Origin: Pseudoalteromonas undina
GTDB taxonomy: Bacteria > Pseudomonadota > Gammaproteobacteria > Enterobacterales > Alteromonadaceae
Assembly (NCBI RefSeq): GCF_000238275.3
Contig: NZ_AHCF03000004.1
Coordinates: forward strand, 310,001-374,000
DNA: 64,000 nucleotides
Reading direction: 5' to 3'
Both the position numbers and the translations under genes were made by a program. Shown in pieces: positions 18,162-27,970 of the stretch (its first letter is position 1; every line of letters begins with the position of its first letter). The notes beneath the pieces are model-generated. The model saw nothing but the letters and a program-made list of their open reading frames with translations. It was not told the origin of the DNA and ran no database searches.

Positions 18162-21155
18162 TTAATTGCCCATAGAGTATCTAACGCCAAAGGCATAACG
18201 AGGACCGTATTGAGCCGCGCTTAAGAACTGACTTTCGAAGCGGCTAAATGAACGCTCGGTTTCGTTAGTTAAGTTCACACCTTCAAAAAATACCGTTGTG
18301 CTTTCGTTAACTTCGTAGTTAACACTAATATCCCACTGCAAGTACTCTTCAGCATATTGTGGCGGAGCCGTAGCACCTGAATCAGGTAAACCCTGCGCAA
18401 TTAAGTACTCATCACGCCATGCACCGGTAATTTTTACCGATAAGCCATTTTTTTCGTAAAAGCCTTGTAGGTTTGCAGAGTCACTTAGGCCAGCCAATAC
18501 CGCTTGAGAGGCAAGGTAGTAGTTATCGTACTCAACATCACCATCAACAACTGTGGCATTAAAGCCTGCACCAAAGCCCGAGTCGCCAAACAAGTGCTGA
18601 ACAGCAAATTCAAAGCCGTTCACCTTACGTGAGCCAACGTTTTCAGGTGAATTAATAGTCCATTCAATTAGCGGGTCGGTTGCTGGGTCTGGTAAGATAC
18701 GGTTGTTTTCGCCAATACCCACACCATTAGCTACAATTTCATTGTAAATTGCAGTGTCCGTTGCTTGATCGCCACGACCTTCAATGGCGGCTACTGCGTT
18801 GTTCCAACGCTGACCTAAATACACATCATGTAAGCCTTCAAATGTTGTTTTAACCTGCGTGTTATCAATCCAATTATCTACGTCTTTCCAAAATAGACCA
18901 ATAGCAGCGTAGCTGCCTTCGCTGTAGTAATACTCAAGGCTTAAATCTAAGTTCGTTGATTTAAATGGTTCTAAGTTTGGATTACCACGGCTACCACTTC
19001 TTGAATTTAATTTAGGTGAAGGTGTTAAAGCCAAGTTACCTAACATATCACCGAGTGTTGGTCTGGTGATTGTTTGACCCCATGAGGCGCGGGTCACTAG
19101 GTCATCCGTAAGATCGACTTTAATATCAATCATAGGAAGTAGTAAGTCGTATTGGCCTTCATAGTCTACTTCAACTAATTCGCCACCAGCGGCAAATTGA
19201 GTTAACCACTCTGAACCACCAGCCCAGTACACTTGTTCCGCTACACGGCTTTTAGCTGGGCTGACAATATCAGTTTCTTCATAACGAAGACCTAAATTTA
19301 CAAATACTTCGTAGTCGCTAACGTCAAATACCCAATTACTAGAGAGATACACACTGATGGTTTCTTCTTCAACTTCGTTAGTTGGGAAGCCGTCAAAGCT
19401 ACCAATTCGGTAATAATCACTGCCAATAACATCTTCGGTTAAGTAAGCGCTTTGGCGAGCAAATGCTTCATCAAGGTCATAAGTGTAAGCATAACCAGGG
19501 GCTACGCCGTTAGGGCCAAATGAAAACTCATCAAGGAATCCGCTTAAATCAACTCTTTCGAACATCGCATCCGGAAAAATTTCAGCGAATGTACCGTTGT
19601 TAAAGCCTGGTGCATTGGCGTTATTAGAACCACCCCAACCACTAAGTGTTTGTTTAGTGTAAGCCACACCAAATTTTACAGTCTCAAGACCAATATCTGT
19701 ATAAGTAAATAGCTTACCATCTAATTGCACTTGAGAAACTTCTGACTCACCCGGTGTTCTGGTAAAAATACTGAAGTTAGAACCAATTTGATTTGGACTC
19801 ACTTCTTGTGTGCCATTGTTCCAATTAATATTGAAACCGGGCACATCGCCTTCGCGGAAAAAGTATTCTTTAGTCGAGAGATCGGCTGAGCCCAAAATAA
19901 TACGGGCATTAGAGTTTAAGCCTGGATCTTTACCGTTATCTGTAGTGGTTTTTGAAGTATGGGCATCAAAGTTAAAACTTAGATTGTCTGTTGCTAACCA
20001 TTCAACATTAATACCAGTTGCTTTTGAGTCTACTTCTGAGGTTTCACGAAATGCAGTGAATGATGCGTCATCGCCAGCTGAGTTATAGTAAATAGCGGTG
20101 CCGTTTTCATCTAGCTCATAGGCATTACCATTGCCGCCAAACGACCCATTCCAAATACCCCACGATAACGAATTATTACCCGTTGTAGCATTTGATATTG
20201 TGTGATCTAGTGTAAACGTTAAGTTATCTGTTGGTGCAAACTGAAAAGTGGCTTGCGCGTTTAAACGTTCACGCTGAATGTCGTCTTTTGCAAAGCTGAC
20301 TTCTTGTGGGAAGAAAGCGGCAGATACAAATTCACCACTCTCCCCAGCGTTAGGGTCGAAAAACTGCTTCGCTGGATTGCCATCAGCATCCATTGGGCGG
20401 TTATCAATTATGTTTTCAGCATCAACCGATAGGTTAGGGTTGACTAACCAAGAGCGCACATTGGCTGCTTGGCGCTGAAAATCACGACGGTGGTAAGAAA
20501 AGTTAGCTGAAAAACCAAACATTTCGTCAGCAAACGTGTTGCTGTAAATACCTGCTACTTCAGGAGTAACCTCATCACCTTCTTCTACCGATGTATCGTG
20601 AATACCTTTAGCCATTAATGAAAAACGTTGACCCGGCTTCTGTAGAGGTTTAGCGGTAACAATATTTACAGTTGCACCAAGGCCACCTGTTGGTGTATCT
20701 GCACGCGCTGTTTTCATAACTTCAAGTGAGCTTACACCCTCCGATGATAAGTTCTCAAAGTTAAATGAGCGCGTAAAGCCTGTGCCCGCCATTTGACGGC
20801 CGTTAAGTGTTACAAGGTTAAATGATGGGCCAAAACCACGTACGGTAATTTGGCTACCTTCACCGTTTGAGCGACTTACTGATACACCCGTAATACGTTG
20901 TAGCGATTCAGCTAAGTTAGTATCTGGAAATTTACCCATTTCTTCAGCAGAAATGGCATCGACCACGCCTGATGCGTCACGTTTTACATCCATTGAACGA
21001 ATGAGTGAGCCACGAATACCTTTTACTTCAATAACTTCTAGTTCAGGTTCGGCAGTATTTTCTTGCGCAGCGTAAGCGAAGTTAAATGTGCTTGCAGCGA
21101 TGATAAGTGACACAGAAGCCGCTAGTGGGCTTTTTTTAAACTTATTTGTGTTCAT
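18162..21155 (-). CDS. Large TonB-dependent receptor of the beta-glucan locus
   Basis: Seen: 997 residues from the ATG at 21155. A signal peptide (SVSLIIAASTFNFAYA) is followed by a plug domain with EVIEVKGIRGSLIRSMDVKR, FPDTNLAESLQRITGVSVSRSNGEG and VTLNGRQMAGTG, then a long barrel. Known: this signature belongs to the large carbohydrate-related receptors (the TonB-Xanth-Caul type), usually near 900-1000 residues. Context: it lies 12 codons downstream of the GH16 gene on the same strand with no terminator between, so both are one unit. Inferred: it imports oligosaccharides released from a beta-1,3-glucan. Start: the upstream extension to 21218 has no ribosome site; the chosen ATG starts a signal peptide. 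Confidence 0.85.
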   Translation of the reverse strand: MNTNKFKKSPLAASVSLIIAASTFNFAYAAQENTAEPELEVIEVKGIRGSLIRSMDVKRDASGVVDAISAEEMGKFPDTNLAESLQRITGVSVSRSNGEGSQITVRGFGPSFNLVTLNGRQMAGTGFTRSFNFENLSSEGVSSLEVMKTARADTPTGGLGATVNIVTAKPLQKPGQRFSLMAKGIHDTSVEEGDEVTPEVAGIYSNTFADEMFGFSANFSYHRRDFQRQAANVRSWLVNPNLSVDAENIIDNRPMDADGNPAKQFFDPNAGESGEFVSAAFFPQEVSFAKDDIQRERLNAQATFQFAPTDNLTFTLDHTISNATTGNNSLSWGIWNGSFGGNGNAYELDENGTAIYYNSAGDDASFTAFRETSEVDSKATGINVEWLATDNLSFNFDAHTSKTTTDNGKDPGLNSNARIILGSADLSTKEYFFREGDVPGFNINWNNGTQEVSPNQIGSNFSIFTRTPGESEVSQVQLDGKLFTYTDIGLETVKFGVAYTKQTLSGWGGSNNANAPGFNNGTFAEIFPDAMFERVDLSGFLDEFSFGPNGVAPGYAYTYDLDEAFARQSAYLTEDVIGSDYYRIGSFDGFPTNEVEEETISVYLSSNWVFDVSDYEVFVNLGLRYEETDIVSPAKSRVAEQVYWAGGSEWLTQFAAGGELVEVDYEGQYDLLLPMIDIKVDLTDDLVTRASWGQTITRPTLGDMLGNLALTPSPKLNSRSGSRGNPNLEPFKSTNLDLSLEYYYSEGSYAAIGLFWKDVDNWIDNTQVKTTFEGLHDVYLGQRWNNAVAAIEGRGDQATDTAIYNEIVANGVGIGENNRILPDPATDPLIEWTINSPENVGSRKVNGFEFAVQHLFGDSGFGAGFNATVVDGDVEYDNYYLASQAVLAGLSDSANLQGFYEKNGLSVKITGAWRDEYLIAQGLPDSGATAPPQYAEEYLQWDISVNYEVNESTTVFFEGVNLTNETERSFSRFESQFLSAAQYGPRYAFGVRYSMGN

Positions 21156-21229
21156 AATTGCTCTGCTTTTACTTAATTTATTACGGTAAGTAGGTACTTG
21201 TAATTTAGTACCTACCACTGAATTAGGGT

Positions 21230-23887
21230 TTATGGGTTAGCGATAACTACGTTGTCTATACGGTAAACTGCACCTTCACCTGTTCCCCACGCTGGGAACA
21301 TCATCAGTACATTGATGTCGCTAATGTCTAAACCTGCATCAAATAATGATTGCAACGTAAACGTGTATGTTTGCCACTGTCCAATAACAGGTACTTCACC
21401 TTCAACGCTTTGTGCAAGAGGAAGCTCTACCGCTGTTGCTGCACCTGTTGACTCAATTTTAAATGTCCATACTGAGTCAGGGTCATTTGGTGGTGTCACC
21501 ATTTTCATTTCAAATTGCACAACACCATTGGCTAATATTGCTGATGCATCAAAAGAGATACCGTCGTCCGCTAAAAAGCCCATTACTGTTGGTGTAGCAC
21601 CAATAACAAACTCAGCCACTGTGCCGTGATCAGCATCGTCAGTTTCTTCAGTCGGTGTAGAGCCACCACAACAGTCCCAAATACTCCACATATCTGCAGC
21701 AGTATCTTGGAAAATAGTGATTTCATCGCCTGCTGATGCACTAGGATCGTACATTTTAGCGTTATCAACACGGTAAACCGCACCTTCACCTGTGCCCCAT
21801 GCTGGGAATATCATCACTACATCAATGGCACTAACATCTAAACCTGCGCCCGCTAAGTCAGCGAATGTAAAGGTATAAGTTTTCCACTCACCTACAACAG
21901 GTGCATCGCCAGCATCTGTTAATGGTAATTCTACTGCGGTATCACCCTCATTAGATTCAATTTTCATTAACCAAGTTGCATCTGGGTTATTTGGGTTTGA
22001 CATCACTTTCACATCAAACTGTAGTACACCATTTTCTAAAATGCTGGTTGCATCAAATGGAGTGTCGCTACCACCAGCAGATGAACGAGTATTAAAGCCC
22101 ATTACAGTGGGGGCTTCGCCAATAGTGAATTCTGCAGTTAAGCCGTGTTCTGCATCGTCCATAACTTCTGATGGAGTAGAGCCGCCACAACAATCCCACA
22201 TCGGCCAATCTAAGTTTTGCTCGTCAGTAAATAAATCTACTGATGGTGATTCACCTACATCGCCTTCAATAGCCACATTGGTAATTAAATATTCAGCGCC
22301 TGCACCTGTTTGCCATGCTGGGAATACCATTAATACATCAATGGCACTTAAATCTAAGCCTCTTTCTTGTAGTAAAGAAAGTGGGAAGGTGTAAGTTTGC
22401 CATTGACCAGTAACAGGAGTAACACCTTCATTACTATCGCTAAGGGCTACATCGCCGGTATTAGGACCACCATCGCCCGCTTCGGCTTTCAATAGCCATG
22501 TAGTATCTGATGTTGGTGGCGTTACCACTTTCATATCAAAAGTTAGTCGACCATTTAGATCAAGAAGAAGTGATGCATCAAACGGAGATGAAGTGCCGGT
22601 AAAATCATCAGGGAAGTGACCGCCTCGAGTAGAAAACCCAAGCACAGTCCCGTTATTATCGTTAATGTTAAACTTAATTACATCGCCTTTGTCAGCGTCA
22701 GTAATTGTTTCAGGTGTTGTTCCACCACAACAATCCCATGCGATCCAGTTGGCATTTAAGCTGCCATCAAAAATATCAAGATTCTTTGCAACACCATCAC
22801 TTGGCGGAGTAGGTACAGGGGCTTTACCTTCTACAAGTGCATCGTCTAGGCTATCGTAACCTGGACGTACTGTTTCACAACCTTTACCAGTGGCCGGATC
22901 TGAGGCACATTCGTACACACGAACATAATCAATCTCAAAGCTTTGACCTTCTGCAAATGCAGCTGCATCAATACCTAAATTGTTTACATTTTCAGGCCAA
23001 TCGCCACCAACAGCATGGTTTAATATAAGGTAAAAGTCTTTATCAAATGGGGCATTATCCCAGTGAGTGGTAAGTTCGCCGTTACCTTGTTCAAAGTATT
23101 CAGCAAACCAACCTTTATGTTTAAGACCAACAGGCTCATCTTTAGAGTTGTAACGTACTTCAGAACGACGTTGTGTGGCGTATAAATAGCCATCTACGTA
23201 CCAGCGAATTTCTCCCTCTTGCCATTCGATTGCATAAGTATGAAAGTCATCTGCTGGGTTCATACCTTCAGGTAAGGCATAAGCTTTGCCTGAACTTGAG
23301 TTATTTGGCCACTCACGACCATAGTGAAGTGTGCCATGAATATTTGCTTCAACGGTGCCATCTTCAGCGACTGTTTTTAGATTAACTGCTTCTAAAATAT
23401 CAATTTCGCCAGAGCGCGGCCAAGTGCCATATACTTCATCGGTTGGCATCATCCAAAATGCGGGCCAGCTACCTTGACCAGAAGGCAACTTTGCACGCAT
23501 TTCAAAACGGCCATAAGTAAAGTCGGCGTTGTAGCGGGTGTTTAAACGGGCTGACGTGTATGGTTTTTCTGCACCTTCTTCTGCAGGTAAGGCGACTATA
23601 TTTAGTACACCGTCTTTAATGAAGGCATTTTCCTCACTGTCGGTGTAACATTGTTTTTCGTTGTTACCACCGCCAGCGCAGTTTAATTCAAAGTTCCACT
23701 TGTTAGTATCAATACTAGTGCTGTCAAACTCATCGCTCCATACCATACGCCAGTCTGAGACTGGTTCAGTAGGGTTTACTTTTTCAATATCGGTAGTAGT
23801 GGTCGCTGCGTCACCACCACAACCCGCCAAAGATGCTAATGAAATAGCAGCCAAAAGGCGAGTAATGCGTGTTGTTTCAATGTTCAT
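21230..23887 (-). CDS. GH16 endo-beta-glucanase lipoprotein with three repeated C-terminal domains
   Basis: Seen: 885 residues. A lipoprotein signal peptide ends in LAGC (Cys23). The GH16 domain spans about 45-327 and holds the catalytic motif GEIDILEAV (E161 nucleophile region, E166 acid/base), WPAFWMMP and FYLILNHAVGGDWP. Then come three related domains of about 165-175 residues (369-542, 550-713, 722-884), each opening with WDCCGG (384, 564, 737) and ending in VFPAWxTGxGAxYxxxNV. Known: GH16 enzymes with this architecture are laminarinases in marine bacteria; the repeats resemble the galactose-binding-like C-terminal domain of marine ExoP-type glucosidases (recalled, not verified). Inferred: outer-membrane-anchored beta-1,3-glucan depolymerase with three binding modules. 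Confidence 0.85.
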   Translation of the reverse strand: MNIETTRITRLLAAISLASLAGCGGDAATTTTDIEKVNPTEPVSDWRMVWSDEFDSTSIDTNKWNFELNCAGGGNNEKQCYTDSEENAFIKDGVLNIVALPAEEGAEKPYTSARLNTRYNADFTYGRFEMRAKLPSGQGSWPAFWMMPTDEVYGTWPRSGEIDILEAVNLKTVAEDGTVEANIHGTLHYGREWPNNSSSGKAYALPEGMNPADDFHTYAIEWQEGEIRWYVDGYLYATQRRSEVRYNSKDEPVGLKHKGWFAEYFEQGNGELTTHWDNAPFDKDFYLILNHAVGGDWPENVNNLGIDAAAFAEGQSFEIDYVRVYECASDPATGKGCETVRPGYDSLDDALVEGKAPVPTPPSDGVAKNLDIFDGSLNANWIAWDCCGGTTPETITDADKGDVIKFNINDNNGTVLGFSTRGGHFPDDFTGTSSPFDASLLLDLNGRLTFDMKVVTPPTSDTTWLLKAEAGDGGPNTGDVALSDSNEGVTPVTGQWQTYTFPLSLLQERGLDLSAIDVLMVFPAWQTGAGAEYLITNVAIEGDVGESPSVDLFTDEQNLDWPMWDCCGGSTPSEVMDDAEHGLTAEFTIGEAPTVMGFNTRSSAGGSDTPFDATSILENGVLQFDVKVMSNPNNPDATWLMKIESNEGDTAVELPLTDAGDAPVVGEWKTYTFTFADLAGAGLDVSAIDVVMIFPAWGTGEGAVYRVDNAKMYDPSASAGDEITIFQDTAADMWSIWDCCGGSTPTEETDDADHGTVAEFVIGATPTVMGFLADDGISFDASAILANGVVQFEMKMVTPPNDPDSVWTFKIESTGAATAVELPLAQSVEGEVPVIGQWQTYTFTLQSLFDAGLDISDINVLMMFPAWGTGEGAVYRIDNVVIANP
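21236..22783 (-). repeat. Three tandem copies of a CBM-like domain in the GH16 gene
   Basis: Copies lie at 22262-22783, 21749-22240 and 21236-21724. Shared elements: WDCCGGxTP, F(D/N)xxxxLxxNGxLxFxxKV, a GxWxTYTF core, a GLDxSxIDVxMxFPAW segment and a closing GxGAxYxxxN. Copies 2 and 3 are closer to each other than to copy 1, so the second pair is probably the more recent duplication. Two adjacent cysteines in each copy are noteworthy. Confidence 0.8.
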
Positions 23888-23949
23888 AACTGAACCCCGT
23901 TCAACTGATTATTGTCAGAATATAGTGTATTTGTTGATTTTTTCATTTT

Positions 23950-23994
23950 TGTAAGCGCTTACATTTTTCTGTGTGGTAAATGTAAGCGCTTACA
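23950..23994. promoter_or_regulatory. Two identical LacI-type palindromes upstream of the GH16/TBDR unit
   Basis: TGTAAGCGCTTACA is a perfect 14-base palindrome with a central CG and occurs at 23950-23963 and 23981-23994, 31 bases apart (three helical turns). It sits 63 bases before the GH16 start. The spacing and symmetry fit cooperative binding by a LacI-family repressor. It differs from the sucrose operator, and no obvious cognate regulator lies in this window. Confidence 0.75.
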
Positions 23995-24158
23995 AATAAT
24001 ATGGGGGATTCTCAACTGGGTCAAGAATTTGTTTAAATAATTTACAACTGGTTTACTTTTAGCGGGGTGTTTTTGTTAACAGGAACGGTTAAACGCCTAA
24101 GTAATGTTATAAATAGAGGTTTAAAAGGTGTACATGGATGTTTTCATTAGCTGTATTG

Positions 24159-24947
24159 CTATTTTTTAAATGGCATTATTAACAATTGCCTCAAGGATGA
24201 ATTTTGTTTGGGGTTTGGGTATTGGCTTAAACCAAGTGCAATATTTTTATCAGGCTGACTTGCCTGTGATTTATAGCTGCCAAAAAGTCTATCCCACCAA
24301 GTTACACTAAAGCCAAAGTTACTGTTTGTTTCTTCGGGGTTTTGGCTATGATGAATACGATGCAGTACTTGAGTTACAAGCACTAAACGCAGCGGCTTTT
24401 CAATAGAGTTGGGTAAACGAATATTCGCATGATTAAACAGTGCTAACCCATTGAGTGCAATTTCAAATATTAATACTGCAATAGCAGGTACACCCAAAGC
24501 GGTAACGGCAATCAATTTTATAAGTATGCTGAGTACAATTTCAATAGGATGAAATCGCAGACCGGTACTGGTATCAATATGTGCATCAGCGTGGTGTACG
24601 CGGTGCAAACGCCACAAAATAGGCACCTGATGAAAAAGCCGATGCTGCCAGTAAATAATTAAATCAAGCAAAAGTAAGCTGAGTATCACTGCAATGAGTG
24701 GTGAGACATTGAGTTGATTAAATAGCCCAATTCCATGCTGCTGATAATAAGCAGCAACCGCAGTTAATCCAACCGGCACTGTAAAGCGTGCAAGCAGGGT
24801 AGAAGTAAAGGTTAATCCAAAATTAGCAAACCAGCGTGACCTATTTTTAATAGTTGATTGGCGTGCAGGCTTTTGCCATTCAAGCAGCATCATTATTGCT
24901 AGTACGCTAAAAAAGAAGCCTAGCCGCCAATATACTTCATGACTCAT
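24159..24947 (-). CDS. Membrane-bound fatty-acid hydroxylase / sterol desaturase family protein
   Basis: Seen: 262 residues, four or more membrane segments, and the three histidine clusters of the family: HRLFH (102-106), HRVHH (115-119) and HRIHH (196-200). Known: these clusters bind a di-iron centre that hydroxylates or desaturates a membrane lipid or alkyl chain. Context: last gene of the eight-gene operon; its first 11 bases overlap the end of the CDP-alcohol phosphatidyltransferase gene, so translation is coupled. Inferred: a lipid-modifying step linked to the phosphatidyltransferase; the substrate is unknown. Confidence 0.85.
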   Translation of the reverse strand: MSHEVYWRLGFFFSVLAIMMLLEWQKPARQSTIKNRSRWFANFGLTFTSTLLARFTVPVGLTAVAAYYQQHGIGLFNQLNVSPLIAVILSLLLLDLIIYWQHRLFHQVPILWRLHRVHHADAHIDTSTGLRFHPIEIVLSILIKLIAVTALGVPAIAVLIFEIALNGLALFNHANIRLPNSIEKPLRLVLVTQVLHRIHHSQNPEETNSNFGFSVTWWDRLFGSYKSQASQPDKNIALGLSQYPNPKQNSSLRQLLIMPFKK

Positions 24948-25584
24948 GGTTTACCTCGTTGAGTGCGGTTTCTTGCTGTTTTAAGGTGTAATAACCTCCA
25001 TATATACGGGTGAAAATAGTTATCGCGCAGGCTATAGCAAATAAAACAGCAAGAATTGAAAAATACTGCGGCCAAATACAAAAGGCAATAAATAAGGCAA
25101 TGGTTTCTGTGCCTTCGGTTAAGCCATTTAAGTAGTAAAAACTTTTGTATTTAAATTGCGGTTTATCGAGTTTAAATTTTTCAGCGGCTATAGCAAAAGC
25201 TAAAAAGCTTGAGCCGGTACCTATAAAAGTCACAAGCAATAGTGACCCAGCAAGTGCATTTTGCTCAGGGTTGGTTAAAATAAATGCAAAAGGAATAAGC
25301 GCATAAAATAAAAAATCCAGAGTAATGTCTAAATATCCCCCAGCGCTTGAACTGCTCTGAGCATAACGCGCGAGTGCGCCATCAAGACCATCAAAAATGC
25401 GGTTAATACAAATTACAGCTAATGCGCCATACCAATATTCAAAAATAATTAGTGGCACAGCTAGTAAGCCAATTAAAAAACCTATTAAGGTTAACTGATC
25501 GGCACTCACTCCTTTTTTGTGCAGCTGTTTTACGCACGGAATAAGCACCGGTTTTATAAGTGGGGTAATAAATTTATCTAACAT
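24937..25584 (-). CDS. ynjF: CDP-alcohol phosphatidyltransferase, YnjF-like
   Basis: Seen: 215 residues, about six membrane segments. The full family motif D-x2-DG-x2-AR-x8-G-x3-D-x3-D is present: D65, D68-G69, A72-R73, G82, D86, D90. Known: the family transfers a phosphatidyl group from CDP-diacylglycerol to an alcohol, and E. coli YnjF belongs to it. Context: overlaps the ABC ATPase by 11 bases upstream and the hydroxylase by 11 bases downstream, the same adjacency as ynjD and ynjF in E. coli except for the missing rhodanese ynjE. The acceptor alcohol is unknown. Confidence 0.8.
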   Translation of the reverse strand: MLDKFITPLIKPVLIPCVKQLHKKGVSADQLTLIGFLIGLLAVPLIIFEYWYGALAVICINRIFDGLDGALARYAQSSSSAGGYLDITLDFLFYALIPFAFILTNPEQNALAGSLLLVTFIGTGSSFLAFAIAAEKFKLDKPQFKYKSFYYLNGLTEGTETIALFIAFCIWPQYFSILAVLFAIACAITIFTRIYGGYYTLKQQETALNEVNHES

Positions 25585-26227
25585 TTATATCACTTTGTAC
25601 GTTTAGATTGATGATTTTGCCATTTGTGGCTATTGCGTCACTTTCATCATGGGTGACCATAATGGCGGGTAACTGATATTCCCTAATTTGTGAAAACACC
25701 AGCTGACGGGTTTCAATACGTAATTGCTGATCAAGCTTACTAAAGGGTTCATCGAGTAAAATCGCTTTGGGTTTACTCAGTAATAGTCGCAGTAAAGCAA
25801 CACGGGCTTGCTGCCCACCGGAGAGAGTGTCTGGATGGCGCTTGGCCATGCCTTTTAGCCCAACGTGTGTAAGTGCTTCATCTATTTTCTGCTGGCGTTG
25901 TGTTTTATCCATTTTTGGCATGGCAAAGCTAATATTACCGCCAACAGATAGATGCGAGAATAGTAATGGGTCTTGATATAGCACAGCAACATGGCGTAAA
26001 TGGCTGGGCAAGGAACTAATATTAGTATCATTTAGCCACACCTCGCCAGTCGCATTAAAACCCGGAGGTAATGCGCCAGTAAGCCAATTTAATAAGCTAG
26101 ATTTACCGCTCCCTGATGGCCCCATAATAGTAAGAATTTCACCACCTTTAACCTGTTCATTCAAGCTCAGTAACAACTCGTTTTGACGATAAAGCTGACA
26201 ATTTTTAATTTGTAATGATGGCTGCAT
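25574..26227 (-). CDS. ynjD: ABC transporter ATP-binding protein, YnjD-like
   Basis: Seen: 217 residues with Walker A GPSGSGKSS (36-44), ABC signature LSGGQQAR (135-142), Walker B LLLSKPKAILLDEP (148-161), and a switch histidine in MVTHDESDA. Known: it powers import together with a permease and a periplasmic binding protein; E. coli YnjD is the counterpart in ynjABCDEF. Context: overlaps ynjF-like gene by 11 bases and follows the permease after 24 bases. The short length is typical of ThiQ/YnjD-type ATPases. Confidence 0.85.
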   Translation of the reverse strand: MQPSLQIKNCQLYRQNELLLSLNEQVKGGEILTIMGPSGSGKSSLLNWLTGALPPGFNATGEVWLNDTNISSLPSHLRHVAVLYQDPLLFSHLSVGGNISFAMPKMDKTQRQQKIDEALTHVGLKGMAKRHPDTLSGGQQARVALLRLLLSKPKAILLDEPFSKLDQQLRIETRQLVFSQIREYQLPAIMVTHDESDAIATNGKIINLNVQSDINVR

Positions 26228-26251
26228 TAAACGCCCTTTGATGTATTCATA

Positions 26252-27970
26252 TTATGCTTGCTTGTTATTAAAAACATACCGAGGTAGTCCCCATGCCAGT
26301 ATAAAGCCGAGAAGAGGTAAGCCCATTTGCAGTATTGCATACACAGCACTGGTTCGCCTACTTGCACCATTGGCAAGTGTTACGGCTTCGGTGGTTATGG
26401 TGGCTATTCGGCCACCCCCTGCTAACTGGGTTGATAAATACTGGCCAAAACTTATTGCCAACCCCAGCGCCATCGCAATTAAAATAGGCGCAAATAGTTG
26501 TGGCAATTTAACTTGTATAAACACCTTCCATGGGCTTGAGCCTAAGCTTGCAGCAACACGCGCTAATCTTGGGTCTAAACGCCTGTAACTATCGGCAATA
26601 GATAAAAAAACATAGGGTAAAACAAACAGCAAGTGTACAAATATCACATTAAAAAAAGCATGCTGACTATTTAGCAATTGCTGTAGCCACACAATACCAA
26701 ATAAAAAGGCGATACTGGGTACCAACAACGGCAGGTATATAATTAACAGTGCCCACTTCGCCAAAGGTTTAGCCGTGATTTGCTCTGCTTCTAAACATAG
26801 TAGCACCAAAATAGTGGCAAAACCCGAGCTAACCACGCCAACCACTAAGGTATTAAATAAAGGAGTGTAAATGTGTGTAAAGGCATTTTCAAAGTGTAGT
26901 AATACCAAACTTGAGGGTAAGGTATCCGGAAAACGCCAATAGCCAGCTACTGACCAAAATACTAATCCAATTAACGCAGCTGCAATGAAGACTAAAATTA
27001 CGCAAGTAACGATATAAGTAAAAGCACGAACAAGTTGGTGAGCATAATGGCGTCGGCCGTTGATGAGTGACTGACTAAAAATCATGGCACTGATTTTTTC
27101 AAGCAATAGCCAAATTAGCAGTAGTCCAACAGTGATCGCTAATTGTAACAGAGCACCCGCTGAGGCCTTTATGCGCAGGGTTAAATCTACATCGTTAAAC
27201 CAATGCATGATAGCAACGGCTAAAGTAGGGGGCGTATTTGGCCCAAGTATCAGTGTCATCTCAACGCTCGCACTAGCATAAGCAAGTACTGCAAAAATGG
27301 GCAAACGTAACAGTGGGTATAAATTAGGTAGCACCACTTTAAAAAATGCCACCATGGGGTAATAACCTAAATTAATGGCAATTTGATGCTGCATTCGTAG
27401 CTTTTTGCCAAGTTCAGGCTGCGCTAAAATACCCAATGCAATCAGTAGTAAAAAAGGCAGCTCTTTAAGTACAAGCCCAATAATAATGCTCCAGCCAAAA
27501 GCGTCATAAGGTAATGAGCCCTCAGGAGCTAATTGCCAGCCCGTTAACCAAGGCGAAAATAAGCGCGTAAATAATCCCGATGGCGCGATTAAAAAACTGA
27601 CCGCAATTGCCGCTGCAGCGTGGGGAATAACCAGTATGGGACTCAATACATATTCAATTCGTTTTAGCCATACACTATTAAAAAATGCAGCCAGCATAAT
27701 AATCATGAGCGCAAACGCTATTAATGTACTAATTAGTCCAGTGCGTATGCTCAGGCCTATCATTTGTGAAAGCCCCGGTGTATCCCATAAAACATTAAAC
27801 CCAGCCAAACTCATGTTGGTTTTATTCAAGGCAGGCGCCCAGCCAAAGGCAGGCAACATTACTCCCATTAGGCCGCCTAATACAGGTATTGTTAACAGTG
27901 CCAGCAAACAGTAAGGGGTTACTTTGACTAGGCGTGAGAATAAATCAGCTGAATGGAGTACCTTACTCAT
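26252..27970 (-). CDS. ynjC: Fused double ABC permease, YnjC-like (ThiP type)
   Basis: Seen: 572 residues with two halves, each a BPD-transporter permease domain of about six membrane segments. The cytoplasmic loop motifs (the EAA loop region) are visible as KVVLPNLYPLLRLPIFAVLAYASA in half one and RVAASLGSSPWKVFIQVKLPQLFAPILIAMALGLAISFGQ in half two. Known: this fused layout is shared with ThiP and iron permeases. Context: start codon overlaps the stop of the binding-protein gene (ATGA, 4 bases). Substrate unknown. Confidence 0.85.
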   Translation of the reverse strand: MSKVLHSADLFSRLVKVTPYCLLALLTIPVLGGLMGVMLPAFGWAPALNKTNMSLAGFNVLWDTPGLSQMIGLSIRTGLISTLIAFALMIIMLAAFFNSVWLKRIEYVLSPILVIPHAAAAIAVSFLIAPSGLFTRLFSPWLTGWQLAPEGSLPYDAFGWSIIIGLVLKELPFLLLIALGILAQPELGKKLRMQHQIAINLGYYPMVAFFKVVLPNLYPLLRLPIFAVLAYASASVEMTLILGPNTPPTLAVAIMHWFNDVDLTLRIKASAGALLQLAITVGLLLIWLLLEKISAMIFSQSLINGRRHYAHQLVRAFTYIVTCVILVFIAAALIGLVFWSVAGYWRFPDTLPSSLVLLHFENAFTHIYTPLFNTLVVGVVSSGFATILVLLCLEAEQITAKPLAKWALLIIYLPLLVPSIAFLFGIVWLQQLLNSQHAFFNVIFVHLLFVLPYVFLSIADSYRRLDPRLARVAASLGSSPWKVFIQVKLPQLFAPILIAMALGLAISFGQYLSTQLAGGGRIATITTEAVTLANGASRRTSAVYAILQMGLPLLGFILAWGLPRYVFNNKQA

